Origin: Desulfobacteraceae bacterium UBA2245
GTDB lineage: Bacteria > Desulfobacterota > Desulfobacteria > Desulfobacterales > UBA2245
NCBI GenBank assembly: GCA_002347265.1
Contig: DDYB01000012.1
Span: 9,654-73,653, forward strand
DNA: 64,000 nucleotides
Direction of reading: 5' to 3'
In this document: piece by piece, positions 45,553 through 54,069 of the stretch
Layout of the letters: each line of letters begins with the position of its first letter
Numbering within the stretch: position 1 is the first letter of the stretch
Notes under the pieces: model-generated
Told to the model about the DNA's origin: nothing
What the model saw: the letters and a program-made list of their open reading frames with translations, nothing else
Database searches by the model: none
Program-made: the position numbers and the translations under genes

Positions 45553-46035
45553 ATGGCTAATTTGCGAACAAAATCAGACACGCCCCAGGCTCGACAGATG
45601 AGCCTGTTCGACTATGTCCAGAAGCTGGAAGCGGAGAGGCGCAAAGTGACCGAGGGATCTTTGAACGTGAAGGAGCGGCTGCGCGCAGCACTGAACGCCG
45701 CCATCAAGCAGTGCAATTTATCCAGGCACCAGATCGCCGGCGAGATGAGCCACCTGATCGGCGCCGACATCACCCGCACCCAGATCGACTCCTGGACCGC
45801 CGAGTCCAAGGAACTGAACCGGATCCCGGCCGAGTACCTGCCGGCGTTCTGCCGGGCCACCGGCAGCATCGAACCGATGCGGATCATCGCCGAGGCCGCC
45901 GGCGCGTTTGCCATGCCGGGGCCGGACGCGATCCGGTCCGAGGTGCAGCGGCTGCGTGAACAGGCCAGAAAGATCAATTCCGAGTTGAGAAAACGCGAGA
46001 TGTTTATCGCTGAAATGGAAACCAAGCTGCAATGA
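45553..46035 (+). CDS. Early prophage protein of unknown function
   Basis: From ATG 45553 the product has 160 residues. The central part (SRHQIAGEMSHLIGADITRTQIDSWTAESKE) looks like a helix-turn-helix module found in proteins next to Mu-like transposase genes. The last ~45 residues form a probable coiled coil. It overlaps the next gene by 4 bases. A DNA-binding role is likely but not shown. Confidence 0.65.
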   Translation: MANLRTKSDTPQARQMSLFDYVQKLEAERRKVTEGSLNVKERLRAALNAAIKQCNLSRHQIAGEMSHLIGADITRTQIDSWTAESKELNRIPAEYLPAFCRATGSIEPMRIIAEAAGAFAMPGPDAIRSEVQRLREQARKINSELRKREMFIAEMETKLQ

Positions 46036-46817
46036 AAGGCAACCTCATGCTGAACGAAGAAACACAAGCGCTCGACAACCTGGACCAGGCCCCGCCGGAC
46101 TATTACGAGGTCAAGCCCCTCTCCGCCGCCGAGGCCCAGCGCCGGGCCGAGCTGGAGGCCGTGATTACGAAAAACATGGGCGGATTCCTGGCCGTGGCCT
46201 ACGCCCTGCGGGAAATCCGCGAGAAGGAGCTGTTCCGCACCACACATAAGCTGTTCGGCCTATATATAAAGGACATGTGGGAGATGGCGCGGAGGACTGC
46301 TTATCAGTATATCGACGCGGCCAACGTCGTGGACACGGTGAAGCAGATCGATTTGTGCGCCACGGCGCACAAAAATGAAATGTCTACAATTGTAGACACG
46401 GACAATTTGTCTCCAATTGGAGACAAATCCAATTTGTCTCCCAATGGGAGACAAATTTCATGGGTCCCAGAAAACGAACGCCAGGCCCGCGCCCTGGCCA
46501 AGTTCAAAGACAACCCCGAGGCCATCAAAGCCATCGTCACCGAGGCGATTCAGACATCAGAAGACGGCCGGATCACCGCCTCCCACCTCAAGCGCACCGC
46601 CCGCCGCCTGCACCTGGAGAAGGTCCGCCAGGCCGTCGCGGATGTCCGCCGGCGCAACAACCAGGCCCCGAAAATAGACGAAAACTTCCGGAAGGCATTC
46701 AACGCCTTCCTGGACCAGATCAACATCCAGCGGGCCGCCGATTATAAATACACAGACGTCGGCGAGGTGATCCGGCACGTGCAGATCATCCTCGACGCCC
46801 TGAGATGCGACATATAA
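46032..46817 (+). CDS. Early prophage protein carrying an in-frame palindrome array
   Basis: The 261-residue product begins with a conserved-looking segment, GGFLAVAYALREIREKELFRTTHKLFGLYIKDMWEMARRTAYQYIDA (here about 50-95). This pattern is shared with replication/partition-type proteins of mobile elements and probably binds DNA. Residues about 107-142 (NEMSTIVDTD then two NLSP-type repeats) are encoded by a run of palindromes. The C-terminal part is helical and basic. It overlaps the upstream gene (ATGA) and sits just before the transposase gene. Function is not recognised. Confidence 0.65.
   Translation: MKGNLMLNEETQALDNLDQAPPDYYEVKPLSAAEAQRRAELEAVITKNMGGFLAVAYALREIREKELFRTTHKLFGLYIKDMWEMARRTAYQYIDAANVVDTVKQIDLCATAHKNEMSTIVDTDNLSPIGDKSNLSPNGRQISWVPENERQARALAKFKDNPEAIKAIVTEAIQTSEDGRITASHLKRTARRLHLEKVRQAVADVRRRNNQAPKIDENFRKAFNAFLDQINIQRAADYKYTDVGEVIRHVQIILDALRCDI
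46352..46457. repeat. Four consecutive palindromes inside a coding sequence
   Basis: Palindromes lie at 46352-46373 (TTTGTGCGCC arms), 46381-46398 (TGTCTACAATTGTAGACA, perfect), 46405-46428 (ATTTGTCTCCAA arms, perfect) and 46431-46457 (AATTTGTCTCCC arms, 3-base centre). All but the first share a TGTCT...AGACA outline, and the frame stays open through them. Confidence 0.9.
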
Positions 46818-46832
46818 CCGCCGAGGAACTCC

Positions 46833-49013
46833 ATGCAGATTCTATCCGATCACACTTCGTCTCCGCAAATATCCACGGCGCTCGGCATCGGCGAGCGCGC
46901 CGTACGGAAGCGCGCCCAGAGTGAGGGCTGGCCGGTGATTTTCCGGCGCGGCCTGGGCGGATCGAGCCGTGTATATCTCACATCCGGCCTGCCGGACTCC
47001 GTCCGCGCGGCCCTGACCGGACTTGCGACCGACCGCCGGCCTTCGACGGTTTCAGCGCAGGCCGGAGCAGCCAGGGCCAGAACCCTTTCCGCCGAAGCGG
47101 CCGCCGCAGACGAGGCCAAACGCCAGGCCAGGGAGGCCGGTCTGGCCGCATTTGCACTGTTGCCGGAAGCGAAACAGGCCGAGGCACGCGCCCGGCGGGA
47201 GATCCTGAACGCACGGGACTCTTTTGTCGCCTCCGCCGGCCTGCCCAAAAAAACCGGCACGGCGCTGTTTATCCGGGAGTACCGGGCCGGCGCGATCGCC
47301 CTGCCCGAATGGATCGCGCAGGCGCTGTCCGTCCGCCAGGGCGGACTGGCCCTGTCCTGGGCCACGATGCACCGATGGGAACGCGCCTTCGCGGATGGCG
47401 GAATCGCCGCGCTGGCCAGCGGATACAAGTGCACACGGGATACGGCTATCGCGCAGCACATGCAGGAATTTATCGTCGGCCTCCTGTCCGTCCGCCCGCA
47501 CCTGGGCATACCGATGGTGCGCATGGCCCTGGAGGCCCGGTACGACGGCCAGGCCATTCCCAGCGAATCCGCCCTGCGCCGGTACATCACCCGGTGGCGC
47601 GACGAACACAAGAGCCTGATTCTGTACCACACATATCCGGACAAGTGGCGCAACCTGCACATGAGCGCCCAGGGCAGCCGCTCCGAGCACGTCACGCGGC
47701 TGAACCAGGTGTGGGAATTCGACTCCACGCCGGGAGACGTGATGCTGACCGACGGCCGGCACAGCCTGATCGGCGTGATCGATGTCTATTCACGGCGGGC
47801 CAAGCTCCAGGTAACGCCCACGTCCCGGTCTTCGGCCATCGCGGCCCTGACCCGGCGGTCCATCCTGGACTGGGGCGTTCCCGAGGTGGCTCTGACCGAC
47901 AACGGCCAGGATTATGTCTCGACCCACCTGGTGCGGGTGTTCGAGGACCTGGGCGTCGAACAGGTACTGTGCGACCCCTTCCATCCCGAGCAGAAGCCCC
48001 ATATCGAGCGGTTTTTCCGCACATTTTCTCATTCCATCGTCGAGATGCTGCCCGGATACATCGGGCACAGCGTGGCGGACAGAAAGCAGATCGAGGACCG
48101 GCGCAGCTTTGCCCAGCGCATCATGGACCAGGGGTCCGATCCGGTCGAGGTCGGCCTGTCAGCGGCCGAGTTCCAGAGCATCTGCGACCGGTGGTGCAAC
48201 GCGGTGTATCACCGCAGCGTGCATCACGCGCTGAACAAATCCCCGATGCAGGCCGCGCGGGAATGGACCGCTCCGGTCCGCAGCATCGCCGACGAACGCA
48301 CTCTCGACATTCTGCTCTCCCCGGCCCCGGACCGCCAGGGCACGCGCGTGATCGAGAAGGACGGCATCCGGGTCCAGGGAGGCCTCTACATCGCCGCCGA
48401 GCTGGCGCCGTATATCAAGGAGACCGCCGCGGTGCTGCTGGATGCCACGGACTGGGGGACCATCTACGTGTTCCGGATTCATTCGGACGGGTCACGGGAG
48501 TTCCTCTGCCGGGCTGTGGATCCGGATCGCACCGGGCACGACCGCGCCGAGATCGCGGCGCGCAGCCGGGCCATTCAGGAAAAGTATTTCCGCGAGGGCA
48601 GCCGGGAGCTGAAGCGCCTGTCCAAACAGGCGGCCGCCGACCAGATCGGCATGGAGATCCTGGCGCACCGCGAGAAGCAGATCGCCAACGTGAGGGAATT
48701 CCCCGCGGCATCCGAGACATACAGCACGCCGGCGTTAGACCAGGCCGCGCGGGTGGTGGACGATATCCGGACATCCGCGATGGGTCCGCAGCCGATCCCC
48801 ATCAGCGACGACGAGAGCCGTTCCGCCGCCGAGCTGATCGACATGCACCAGGCCCGGCGAAACAGCCGGCCCCTGCCGGCGACCGCTCACGAAAAGTACG
48901 AACAGATCATGGAAGACATGCGCATGGGCGCCGATGTGCCGGACGCCAGTCTGGCATGGGCCAAGCGCTATGAAGTGTGGCTTGAAACCGGCCAGTGGGC
49001 CGCAAACAACTGA
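46833..49013 (+). CDS. Mu-type DDE transposase (MuA-like)
   Basis: The 726-residue protein has a winged-helix N-terminus, helical DNA-binding domains and a retroviral-integrase-like core. Its catalytic triad is visible: Asp297 (VWEFDSTPGD), Asp356 (ALTDNGQDY) and Glu392 (PHIERFFRTFSH), followed by a Mu-type C-terminal beta domain. It would catalyse end cleavage and strand transfer of the prophage. ATG 46833 follows GAGGAACTCC. The downstream MuB-like ATPase is its expected target-selection partner. The candidate binding sites at 44469-44582 are its expected substrates. Confidence 0.95.
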   Translation: MQILSDHTSSPQISTALGIGERAVRKRAQSEGWPVIFRRGLGGSSRVYLTSGLPDSVRAALTGLATDRRPSTVSAQAGAARARTLSAEAAAADEAKRQAREAGLAAFALLPEAKQAEARARREILNARDSFVASAGLPKKTGTALFIREYRAGAIALPEWIAQALSVRQGGLALSWATMHRWERAFADGGIAALASGYKCTRDTAIAQHMQEFIVGLLSVRPHLGIPMVRMALEARYDGQAIPSESALRRYITRWRDEHKSLILYHTYPDKWRNLHMSAQGSRSEHVTRLNQVWEFDSTPGDVMLTDGRHSLIGVIDVYSRRAKLQVTPTSRSSAIAALTRRSILDWGVPEVALTDNGQDYVSTHLVRVFEDLGVEQVLCDPFHPEQKPHIERFFRTFSHSIVEMLPGYIGHSVADRKQIEDRRSFAQRIMDQGSDPVEVGLSAAEFQSICDRWCNAVYHRSVHHALNKSPMQAAREWTAPVRSIADERTLDILLSPAPDRQGTRVIEKDGIRVQGGLYIAAELAPYIKETAAVLLDATDWGTIYVFRIHSDGSREFLCRAVDPDRTGHDRAEIAARSRAIQEKYFREGSRELKRLSKQAAADQIGMEILAHREKQIANVREFPAASETYSTPALDQAARVVDDIRTSAMGPQPIPISDDESRSAAELIDMHQARRNSRPLPATAHEKYEQIMEDMRMGADVPDASLAWAKRYEVWLETGQWAANN

Positions 49014-49025
49014 GAGGAGGAAGGT

Positions 49026-49271
49026 ATGAACAGAGGAGATCTGAGGCGGATGGCGCGGCGCATGGTGCGCGACGGAATACGCAGGGTGGACGATCTGCGG
49101 GAGTCTGCGTGGCAAGACCTCCGCATCGCCCAGATGCTGAACCGGCCGGATGCGGACTGCCTGCGGCACGAAGCGTCATCGAAACTGAAACGGGCGGCGC
49201 GGTTGCGCCGCATGTGTCTGGTTGTGGCGGATCAGCACGGCCTGGATGCCGAGGTGCGCCGTGCGAACTGA
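49026..49271 (+). CDS. Small basic early prophage protein
   Basis: An 81-residue, arginine-rich helical protein between the MuA-like and MuB-like genes, with GAGAGGAGGAAGGT before ATG 49026. It has no recognised domain. Its end nearly touches the MuB-like start. Composition suggests nucleic-acid or protein binding only in general terms. Confidence 0.6.
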   Translation: MNRGDLRRMARRMVRDGIRRVDDLRESAWQDLRIAQMLNRPDADCLRHEASSKLKRAARLRRMCLVVADQHGLDAEVRRAN

Positions 49272-49272
49272 G

Positions 49273-49980
49273 ATGGCGATGACCAAGAATGTGAGGCGGT
49301 TTCTGGCCGCCGTGCGCGAATTGTCGGACCGGCCCCTGGGAGTGGAAGGCATGGCGATATTGTGGGGCGATCCGGGCGAGGGCAAGTCCACGACCGTGGC
49401 CTTTGCCTGCAACGCCCTGGACGGCATCTTCCTGCGGGCAAACGCCTGCTGGACGATCACGTCCATGCTTTCGGCGCTGATGACGGAGCTGGGCCTGCCG
49501 CGGTACGGCCGCAAGGCCCCGATGGTGGACGCCGCGGTCAAGGCGATGTCGGAACGTCCCCGGCCGATCTTCATCGACGAGGCGGACTACCTGCTGAGGG
49601 TCAAGGACCTGCTGGACGTGATGCGCGACATCTACGACGTGAGCGGCGCCCCGGTGGTGCTGATCGGCATGGAGGACTTCGCCCGCAAGGTGCAGTCCAT
49701 CGGCAAGTTCGCCCGGCGGGTCACCCAGTGGGTGAAGTTTTCGGGGATCGACGCCGAGGACGCGCGCACCCTGGCGGACGCCCTGTGCGAGGTGACGGTG
49801 GCGGATGACCTGCTGGCGCACGTGCACCAGGCGGCCCGGTCCAACATCGGCCGCATGGTGACCGGCCTGTCCCGCATCGAGCAGTTCGGCCGGCTCAACG
49901 CCCTGGACAGCGTGACCCGCAAGGAGTGGGGCAACCGGCCCCTGTTTTACGACCAGCCCCGGTTCAAGGGGGGCAGATAA
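49273..49980 (+). CDS. MuB-like AAA+ ATPase (transposition target protein)
   Basis: From ATG 49273 the product has 235 residues. Walker A is GDPGEGKST (about 32-40) and Walker B is PIFIDEADYL (about 99-108). A DRMVTGLSRIE-like C-terminal helical region matches MuB/IstB-type ATPases. MuB selects target DNA and stimulates MuA. A GTG at 49261 would overlap the preceding gene. The following gene begins with the overlapping TAATG. Confidence 0.9.
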   Translation: MAMTKNVRRFLAAVRELSDRPLGVEGMAILWGDPGEGKSTTVAFACNALDGIFLRANACWTITSMLSALMTELGLPRYGRKAPMVDAAVKAMSERPRPIFIDEADYLLRVKDLLDVMRDIYDVSGAPVVLIGMEDFARKVQSIGKFARRVTQWVKFSGIDAEDARTLADALCEVTVADDLLAHVHQAARSNIGRMVTGLSRIEQFGRLNALDSVTRKEWGNRPLFYDQPRFKGGR

Positions 49981-50630
49981 TGGGATCGGTCAAGGGCATG
50001 AAGCGGGGCCAGAGGATATCCCCGGTACGGCGCAACATGTGGCGGTCCATGCGGATCATGCGCCGGTTTTCGGTCGCCGACCTGCAGCGGACCGCCGGAG
50101 CGGAGTACTGGTCCGCGGTCAAGTGGCTGACCATGTTGCAGAGACACGGGTACGTGGAATGCACCCGTCCCGGAGCGCCTGGGCGGCCGGCGGAATACCG
50201 CCTGGTGAAGGACGCCGGGCCGGAGTATCCGCTGCGGTGCGATGCCTGCGGCCGGCAGCTGCAGGAAAAAGGCTGCCGAGGCAAAAAATCTTTCGCCGGC
50301 GCACAGCCCGCGCCGGACGCGAAAACATCGGCGCCAACGGCCCGGGCCGCCATGTGGGAAACCATGCAGGCCGGGCGGCGGTTTTCCATCGCCGACCTGT
50401 GCCGGATACCCGGCGTTACGCTGCATTCGGCGTACAAGTGGACGTCGCAGCTTATGAATCATGGATACGTCGAGCGGGTGGACGCATCCGGCAACACGGC
50501 GGAATATCTCCTGGTAATCAGACGGGGCCGGGAATACCCGGTCGCGTGCCGGAAGTGCGGCCGCTCGCTGCATAAACAGGGCTGCCGGGGTGAACAGTCT
50601 CATCAAAATAAGGAGAACGGAACATGTTGA
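49980..50630 (+). CDS. Internally duplicated winged-helix plus cysteine-cluster protein
   Basis: The 216-residue product is a tandem duplication. Each half has a winged-helix-like domain (FSVADLQRTAG...VKWLTMLQRHGYVE and FSIADLCRIPG...YKWTSQLMNHGYVE). Each ends in a cysteine cluster (CDACGRQLQEKGC and CRKCGRSLHKQGC), possibly a small zinc site. The halves diverge in sequence, so the duplication is not recent. It probably binds DNA as a two-headed regulator in the early operon. The family is unknown to me. Confidence 0.7.
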   Translation: MGSVKGMKRGQRISPVRRNMWRSMRIMRRFSVADLQRTAGAEYWSAVKWLTMLQRHGYVECTRPGAPGRPAEYRLVKDAGPEYPLRCDACGRQLQEKGCRGKKSFAGAQPAPDAKTSAPTARAAMWETMQAGRRFSIADLCRIPGVTLHSAYKWTSQLMNHGYVERVDASGNTAEYLLVIRRGREYPVACRKCGRSLHKQGCRGEQSHQNKENGTC

Positions 50631-50788
50631 TATCGGGAATCATGATCGGATTTGTGTTTGGCGCCGCGGCCATGTGGGGCTGCGTTGTGGCGATCCGGCG
50701 GCCAGCGGCCTCCCGCCGCGACAACGAGGCGGTGGCGGCGTATCTGCGCCGGAAACGGATACTGGAGAGGAGCGGCCATGTACGATGA
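50624..50788 (+). CDS. 54-residue single-pass membrane protein
   Basis: AAGGAGAACGG precedes ATG 50624. The product starts with a hydrophobic helix (ISGIMIGFVFGAAAMWGCVVAI) followed by a basic tail. It overlaps the genes on both sides, the usual packing of this early operon. No function can be assigned. Confidence 0.6.
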   Translation: MLISGIMIGFVFGAAAMWGCVVAIRRPAASRRDNEAVAAYLRRKRILERSGHVR

Positions 50789-51065
50789 CATCCAGCTTTC
50801 AAAGCACTTCCGCGAAAACTGGGAGCGCCGGGTGGGGAACGTGCCGCAGCCCGGCGCCGTGGCCAGCATGGTCGAGAACAGCGTCCGCCTCCAGCGGGGC
50901 CGCCTGTTCAAGCTGCACGACGGCACGTTTTTTAACACGCTGAGCTGGTACTGGCACCCGGAACTCGGCGTCATCATCAGCCTGGACCCTGCCAGCAATA
51001 CCGCCGTGTCGGTATTGACCGCGGATCAGGCCAGAGAACGACGAGGAGGCAGATATGGCGGTTGA
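50778..51065 (+). CDS. Early prophage protein of unknown function
   Basis: A 95-residue soluble protein from ATG 50778, preceded by GAGAGGAGCGG and overlapping its neighbours at both ends. It has a mixed alpha/beta composition with a WYWHPELGVIISLDP stretch. No domain is recognised. Confidence 0.6.
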   Translation: MYDDIQLSKHFRENWERRVGNVPQPGAVASMVENSVRLQRGRLFKLHDGTFFNTLSWYWHPELGVIISLDPASNTAVSVLTADQARERRGGRYGG

Positions 51066-51459
51066 AAAGATGAGCCCCGAAGAGTACGCCCGGATCAAGT
51101 CCGCCGTGGCTGTGGAGCTGACCCGGCACATCGGCCCGGCCCACGGCATCGGCATGGGGGAGCTGTCGTTCGCCGCCACGGGCAAGCCGTGGCGGAACCG
51201 GATCAACGACACGCGCGTGCTCAGGAAAATCGTAACCGAACTGCGCAAAGAGGGCGCGGCGATCTGTTCGGACGTGGCCAACGGCTACTACCTGGCACAG
51301 ACGGCCGAGGACCTGGCCGCGCACTGCGCCCGCCTGCGGAAAAGCGCCCTGAAGAAGCTGGCTTTGGAAGCCAGGTTTCGCCGGATCGCCCTGCCCGACC
51401 TGGTCGGGCAGATCGCCCTGGACCTGGGGAAGGAGGAAGCCTGTGGCCAGGAAGCGTGA
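51055..51459 (+). CDS. Early prophage protein, winged-helix-like
   Basis: A 134-residue basic protein with AGGAGGCAGAT before ATG 51055. The segment TRVLRKIVTELRKEGAAICSDVANGYYLAQTAEDL has the helix-helix-strand order of a winged helix as seen in small phage regulators. It overlaps the start of the Gam-like gene. Confidence 0.6.
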   Translation: MAVEKMSPEEYARIKSAVAVELTRHIGPAHGIGMGELSFAATGKPWRNRINDTRVLRKIVTELRKEGAAICSDVANGYYLAQTAEDLAAHCARLRKSALKKLALEARFRRIALPDLVGQIALDLGKEEACGQEA

Positions 51460-51916
51460 GGCGGAGCCTGTCTCGGCGGTCATCGGCCTCGTGTCCGACA
51501 TGCTGCGCCGGATCTCGTCGCGCCGCCGGCAGCTCGCGCTGCTCCAGGCGGAGGCGGATGAAAAAATCCGGCCGATCCTGGAACGGTACGAGCCGGGGAT
51601 CTCGGGTCTGAAACAGGAGCTGGCGGATCTGGACGCCGCGCTGCGGGCTATGTGCGCCCGGTCCGAGGCCGAGTTGTTCGCCGCGGGCGACCGGGTGGCG
51701 GCGCCCGGCGGGGTGTTGATCCGCACCGTCAAGCCGTGGGTGGTCCGGATCCGGGGGATCGTGGATGCCCTGAAGCACGCCGGCCGACACGACCTGATCC
51801 GGGTCGCCGAGTCCGCGGACTGGGACGCCGTCTCCGGCCTGGACGACAACGCCCTTGCCGCCATCGGCACGCGCCGGGAGAAAAAATCCGAATTTACCTA
51901 CGAGGTGGCGGAATGA
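51443..51916 (+). CDS. gam: Gam-like host-nuclease inhibitor
   Basis: The 157-residue protein has the layout of Mu Gam: a long N-terminal coiled-coil helix (about 15-75) and a C-terminal segment with RTVKPWVVRIRGI and ending EKKSEFTYEVAE. Gam binds DNA ends as a Ku-like dimer and shields them from exonucleases. The GTG at 51443 follows GGAAGGAGG. Its position before GemA matches Mu-like phages. Confidence 0.85.
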   Translation: MARKREAEPVSAVIGLVSDMLRRISSRRRQLALLQAEADEKIRPILERYEPGISGLKQELADLDAALRAMCARSEAELFAAGDRVAAPGGVLIRTVKPWVVRIRGIVDALKHAGRHDLIRVAESADWDAVSGLDDNALAAIGTRREKKSEFTYEVAE

Positions 51917-52323
51917 AACCCGACCGCCGCAACCGGGAGCTGGCCCGGATCCACATCGCCGCCCAGGCCCTGGGCATGGATGACGACGCCTACCGGGAGA
52001 TGCTGTCCGGAGTAGCCGGGGTGAGCAGCGCGGCCGAACTGACCGCGGACGGCCGGAAGCAGGTGCTCGATCACCTGAAGCGGTGCGGGTTCCAGTTCCG
52101 GCGCCGGGGGCAAAAGACGTCGGTCGAGGGTCCGGACCGGTCCCCCCTGATGGGGAAGATCGAGGCCCACCTGGCCGATGCCAAACGCCCCTGGGAATAC
52201 GCCCACGGCATGGCGAGGCGCATGTTCCGCGTAGACCGGCTGGAGTGGTGTTCGGCCGCCCAGCTTCACAAGATTGTCGCCGCCCTGGAATACGACGCCG
52301 GCCGCCGGAAACGGAGAGGATGA
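51913..52323 (+). CDS. gemA: GemA-like protein (DUF1018)
   Basis: A 136-residue protein from ATG 51913, overlapping the gam stop by 4 bases. Residues include IHIAAQALGMDDDAYREML at the N-terminus and AHGMARRMFRVDRLEWCSAAQLHKIVAAL at the C-terminus, the pattern of phage Mu gp16/GemA proteins. GemA-type proteins alter host gene expression and DNA supercoiling. Confidence 0.85.
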   Translation: MKPDRRNRELARIHIAAQALGMDDDAYREMLSGVAGVSSAAELTADGRKQVLDHLKRCGFQFRRRGQKTSVEGPDRSPLMGKIEAHLADAKRPWEYAHGMARRMFRVDRLEWCSAAQLHKIVAALEYDAGRRKRRG

Positions 52324-52329
52324 ACCAGT

Positions 52330-52896
52330 ATGTACTGTGAGAGATACCGGTGCGAGATGTCTGTGGACGTCTGCCTGGCCAGGCAGAAGAAGGCCGCAGC
52401 CGGCCATGCCGGAAAAATCGTCAACTTTGCAATAATGCACGGAAGCATAGACCCGGGCTGCATCCACTGCGCCCAGGGAAAGGAGATACAGAAAATGGGT
52501 GGGGATACCGAACGGAAGTGCCGCAAGTGCGGAGATACCAAGCCGATCAAACAGTTCAGGCTCAATAAGCAGTGCTCCGGCGGACGGGAATGGACCTGCC
52601 GGGCATGCCGGAAAATAACGGATGATGAACGCACAGCGGCCAGAAAACTGGCTGCCGGGGAAGCGGCCGAGGCGATAGCGATTCCCGCCGCCATGACGCC
52701 CGCCGGGGTCGAGCCCATCGAGCCGGCCGAAATCGGGATCCCGATTGCGGGTGACGCTCCGGCGCCGCCCGAAACGGAGACCAGCCCGAACAACCTGAAG
52801 ATAGTCAACGCGATGGACGCTCGTTGCTTTGAAGATTTCATAGAAACCAAGACGGGCTGCTCAATTGCCAAAGCGGGTGCCTGGAACGGGAGCTGA
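52330..52896 (+). CDS. Cysteine-rich (zinc-finger-like) prophage protein
   Basis: A 188-residue protein starting MYCERYRCEMSVDVCLARQ, with paired cysteines near residues 46-49 (CIHC), 64-67 (CRKC), 82 and 90-93 (CRAC) suggesting two zinc sites. The second half is Ala/Pro/Glu-rich and probably unstructured. Past its stop, a different frame reads CLERELTDEQAAAMCLVSQS from about 52876 to 52985, more protein-like than the actual C-terminus. A frameshift near 52870 is possible. Confidence 0.55.
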   Translation: MYCERYRCEMSVDVCLARQKKAAAGHAGKIVNFAIMHGSIDPGCIHCAQGKEIQKMGGDTERKCRKCGDTKPIKQFRLNKQCSGGREWTCRACRKITDDERTAARKLAAGEAAEAIAIPAAMTPAGVEPIEPAEIGIPIAGDAPAPPETETSPNNLKIVNAMDARCFEDFIETKTGCSIAKAGAWNGS

Positions 52897-52962
52897 CCGA
52901 CGAGCAGGCGGCGGCAATGTGCCTGGTCAGCCAGAGCATCACCGACGTGTTGAAGGGAGCGG

Positions 52963-53145
52963 ATGGACAAGCTGCTGGCAGAGATTGACCAGGTGGGAGA
53001 GGCGGCCGCGAGGCTGCCGGACGCCTTCGCCCTGGAAGAATTTGCGCGGATCGAGCGGCGCATCCTGGACCGGCTGAGGGATCACCGGCAGGTGGTGGCC
53101 GTGAGGATGCGGATGCAGACAGAGGGGTGTGATGGACATTGTTAG
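52963..53145 (+). CDS. Short helical protein
   Basis: A 60-residue charged helical protein with AAGGGAGCGG before ATG 52963. No domain is seen. It overlaps the alternative frame described for the preceding gene, so one of the two is probably wrong. Confidence 0.4.
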   Translation: MDKLLAEIDQVGEAAARLPDAFALEEFARIERRILDRLRDHRQVVAVRMRMQTEGCDGHC

Positions 53146-53183
53146 AGGGCTGAGGGCTGAAACCTGAGACCTGAGGAGGGGCA

Positions 53184-53378
53184 TTGGAAAACTTCATTGA
53201 TACGCTAAAGCGCAAACAGGTTCTCCGGCCGGACGAGGTGGCATCCGCGATGCGGGTCAGCCGTTCCACGGTGTACCGGCTGATCGAGGCGGGCGATGTG
53301 CCTGTCGTGGTGGACCGGAAACCCTACCGGATACCGGGCGTATGGCTGCGGAACAAATTGGAGGAGGAGGTGCGATGA
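53184..53378 (+). CDS. AlpA/excisionase-type helix-turn-helix protein
   Basis: A 64-residue protein whose core (LRPDEVASAMRVSRSTVYRLIEAGDVPVV) is a MerR/excisionase-type helix-turn-helix with its wing. The TTG at 53184 is the start, following GAGGAGGGG. Directly upstream (53143-53175) is a short GAGGGCTGA/ACCTGAG repeat run. Likely a phage regulator. Confidence 0.75.
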   Translation: MENFIDTLKRKQVLRPDEVASAMRVSRSTVYRLIEAGDVPVVVDRKPYRIPGVWLRNKLEEEVR

Positions 53379-53548
53379 AACCCAAGACGGCAAGACGGAT
53401 ACTGAAGAAAAAGGCCTGGGAAATAGCGGAATTGAATACTGGCGCGTCTGTGAGAGGCAAACGCTGGCTGCGCCGGCTGGAGGCCAAGTGCCTGCGGATC
53501 GTGGCGGACGACAAAATGGACAAGGTATTCAGGAGGCGCGCGGCATGA
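53375..53548 (+). CDS. Small basic prophage protein
   Basis: A 57-residue Lys/Arg-rich helical protein from ATG 53375, overlapping both neighbours by 4 bases (ATGA). Its strict coupling supports a real gene; its function is unknown. Confidence 0.55.
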   Translation: MKPKTARRILKKKAWEIAELNTGASVRGKRWLRRLEAKCLRIVADDKMDKVFRRRAA

Positions 53549-54069
53549 GACTCGTCTGCCCGGAATGCGGCGCGTTGGCCTCGGCAACGGCCTGGGCCAA
53601 CGACGCCAGCGTAAGACAGTTTTTGAAGATCGCCCTGGAATTGCCCTGGGCGATCTCGTCCAGGGCGCTGCCCTACATCGCCCTGTTCCGGCCGTCGGTC
53701 AAGCGGGGCCTGGCCTGGGACAAGAGCCTGCGCCTGATCGGCGAGCTGGCAGAGCTGAACCGGGAGACGCATATCCAGTGGGACGGCAAACCGGCCAGGC
53801 CGATTCACGCCGAGATCTGGGGCCAGGCCCTGGAGGCGATCATTCAGCGCCCGCCCCGAAAGCTGCCCCTGGCCTCGCACGGATATTTAAAATCTATCGC
53901 CTACGACCTGGCCGACGAGTCGGACCGGCGCCGGGAGGTGCAGCACAACCAGGCCGAAGCGTCCGGATCCCTTCGTGCGGATCTGGCGGCGGAGCGCGCC
54001 GAAAAGCCCGCCTCCCCGGAGGCGGTGTCGGCCATGATGGAAAAATGGCGATCAAGGAGGAGATCATGA
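53545..54069 (+). CDS. Prophage protein with N-terminal CxxC motif, unknown function
   Basis: A 174-residue protein from ATG 53545 with CPEC near the N-terminus, a helical middle and a charged tail. It has the look of proteins encoded between the early operon and lysis region of Mu-like phages. No domain is named. It overlaps the next gene by 4 bases. Confidence 0.6.
   Translation: MRLVCPECGALASATAWANDASVRQFLKIALELPWAISSRALPYIALFRPSVKRGLAWDKSLRLIGELAELNRETHIQWDGKPARPIHAEIWGQALEAIIQRPPRKLPLASHGYLKSIAYDLADESDRRREVQHNQAEASGSLRADLAAERAEKPASPEAVSAMMEKWRSRRRS

Noticed and set aside
47309..48973. 554-codon second frame over the MuA-like gene
   Set aside because: Extreme Pro/Arg/Gly content typical of GC-rich shadow frames; the catalytic triad lies in the other frame.
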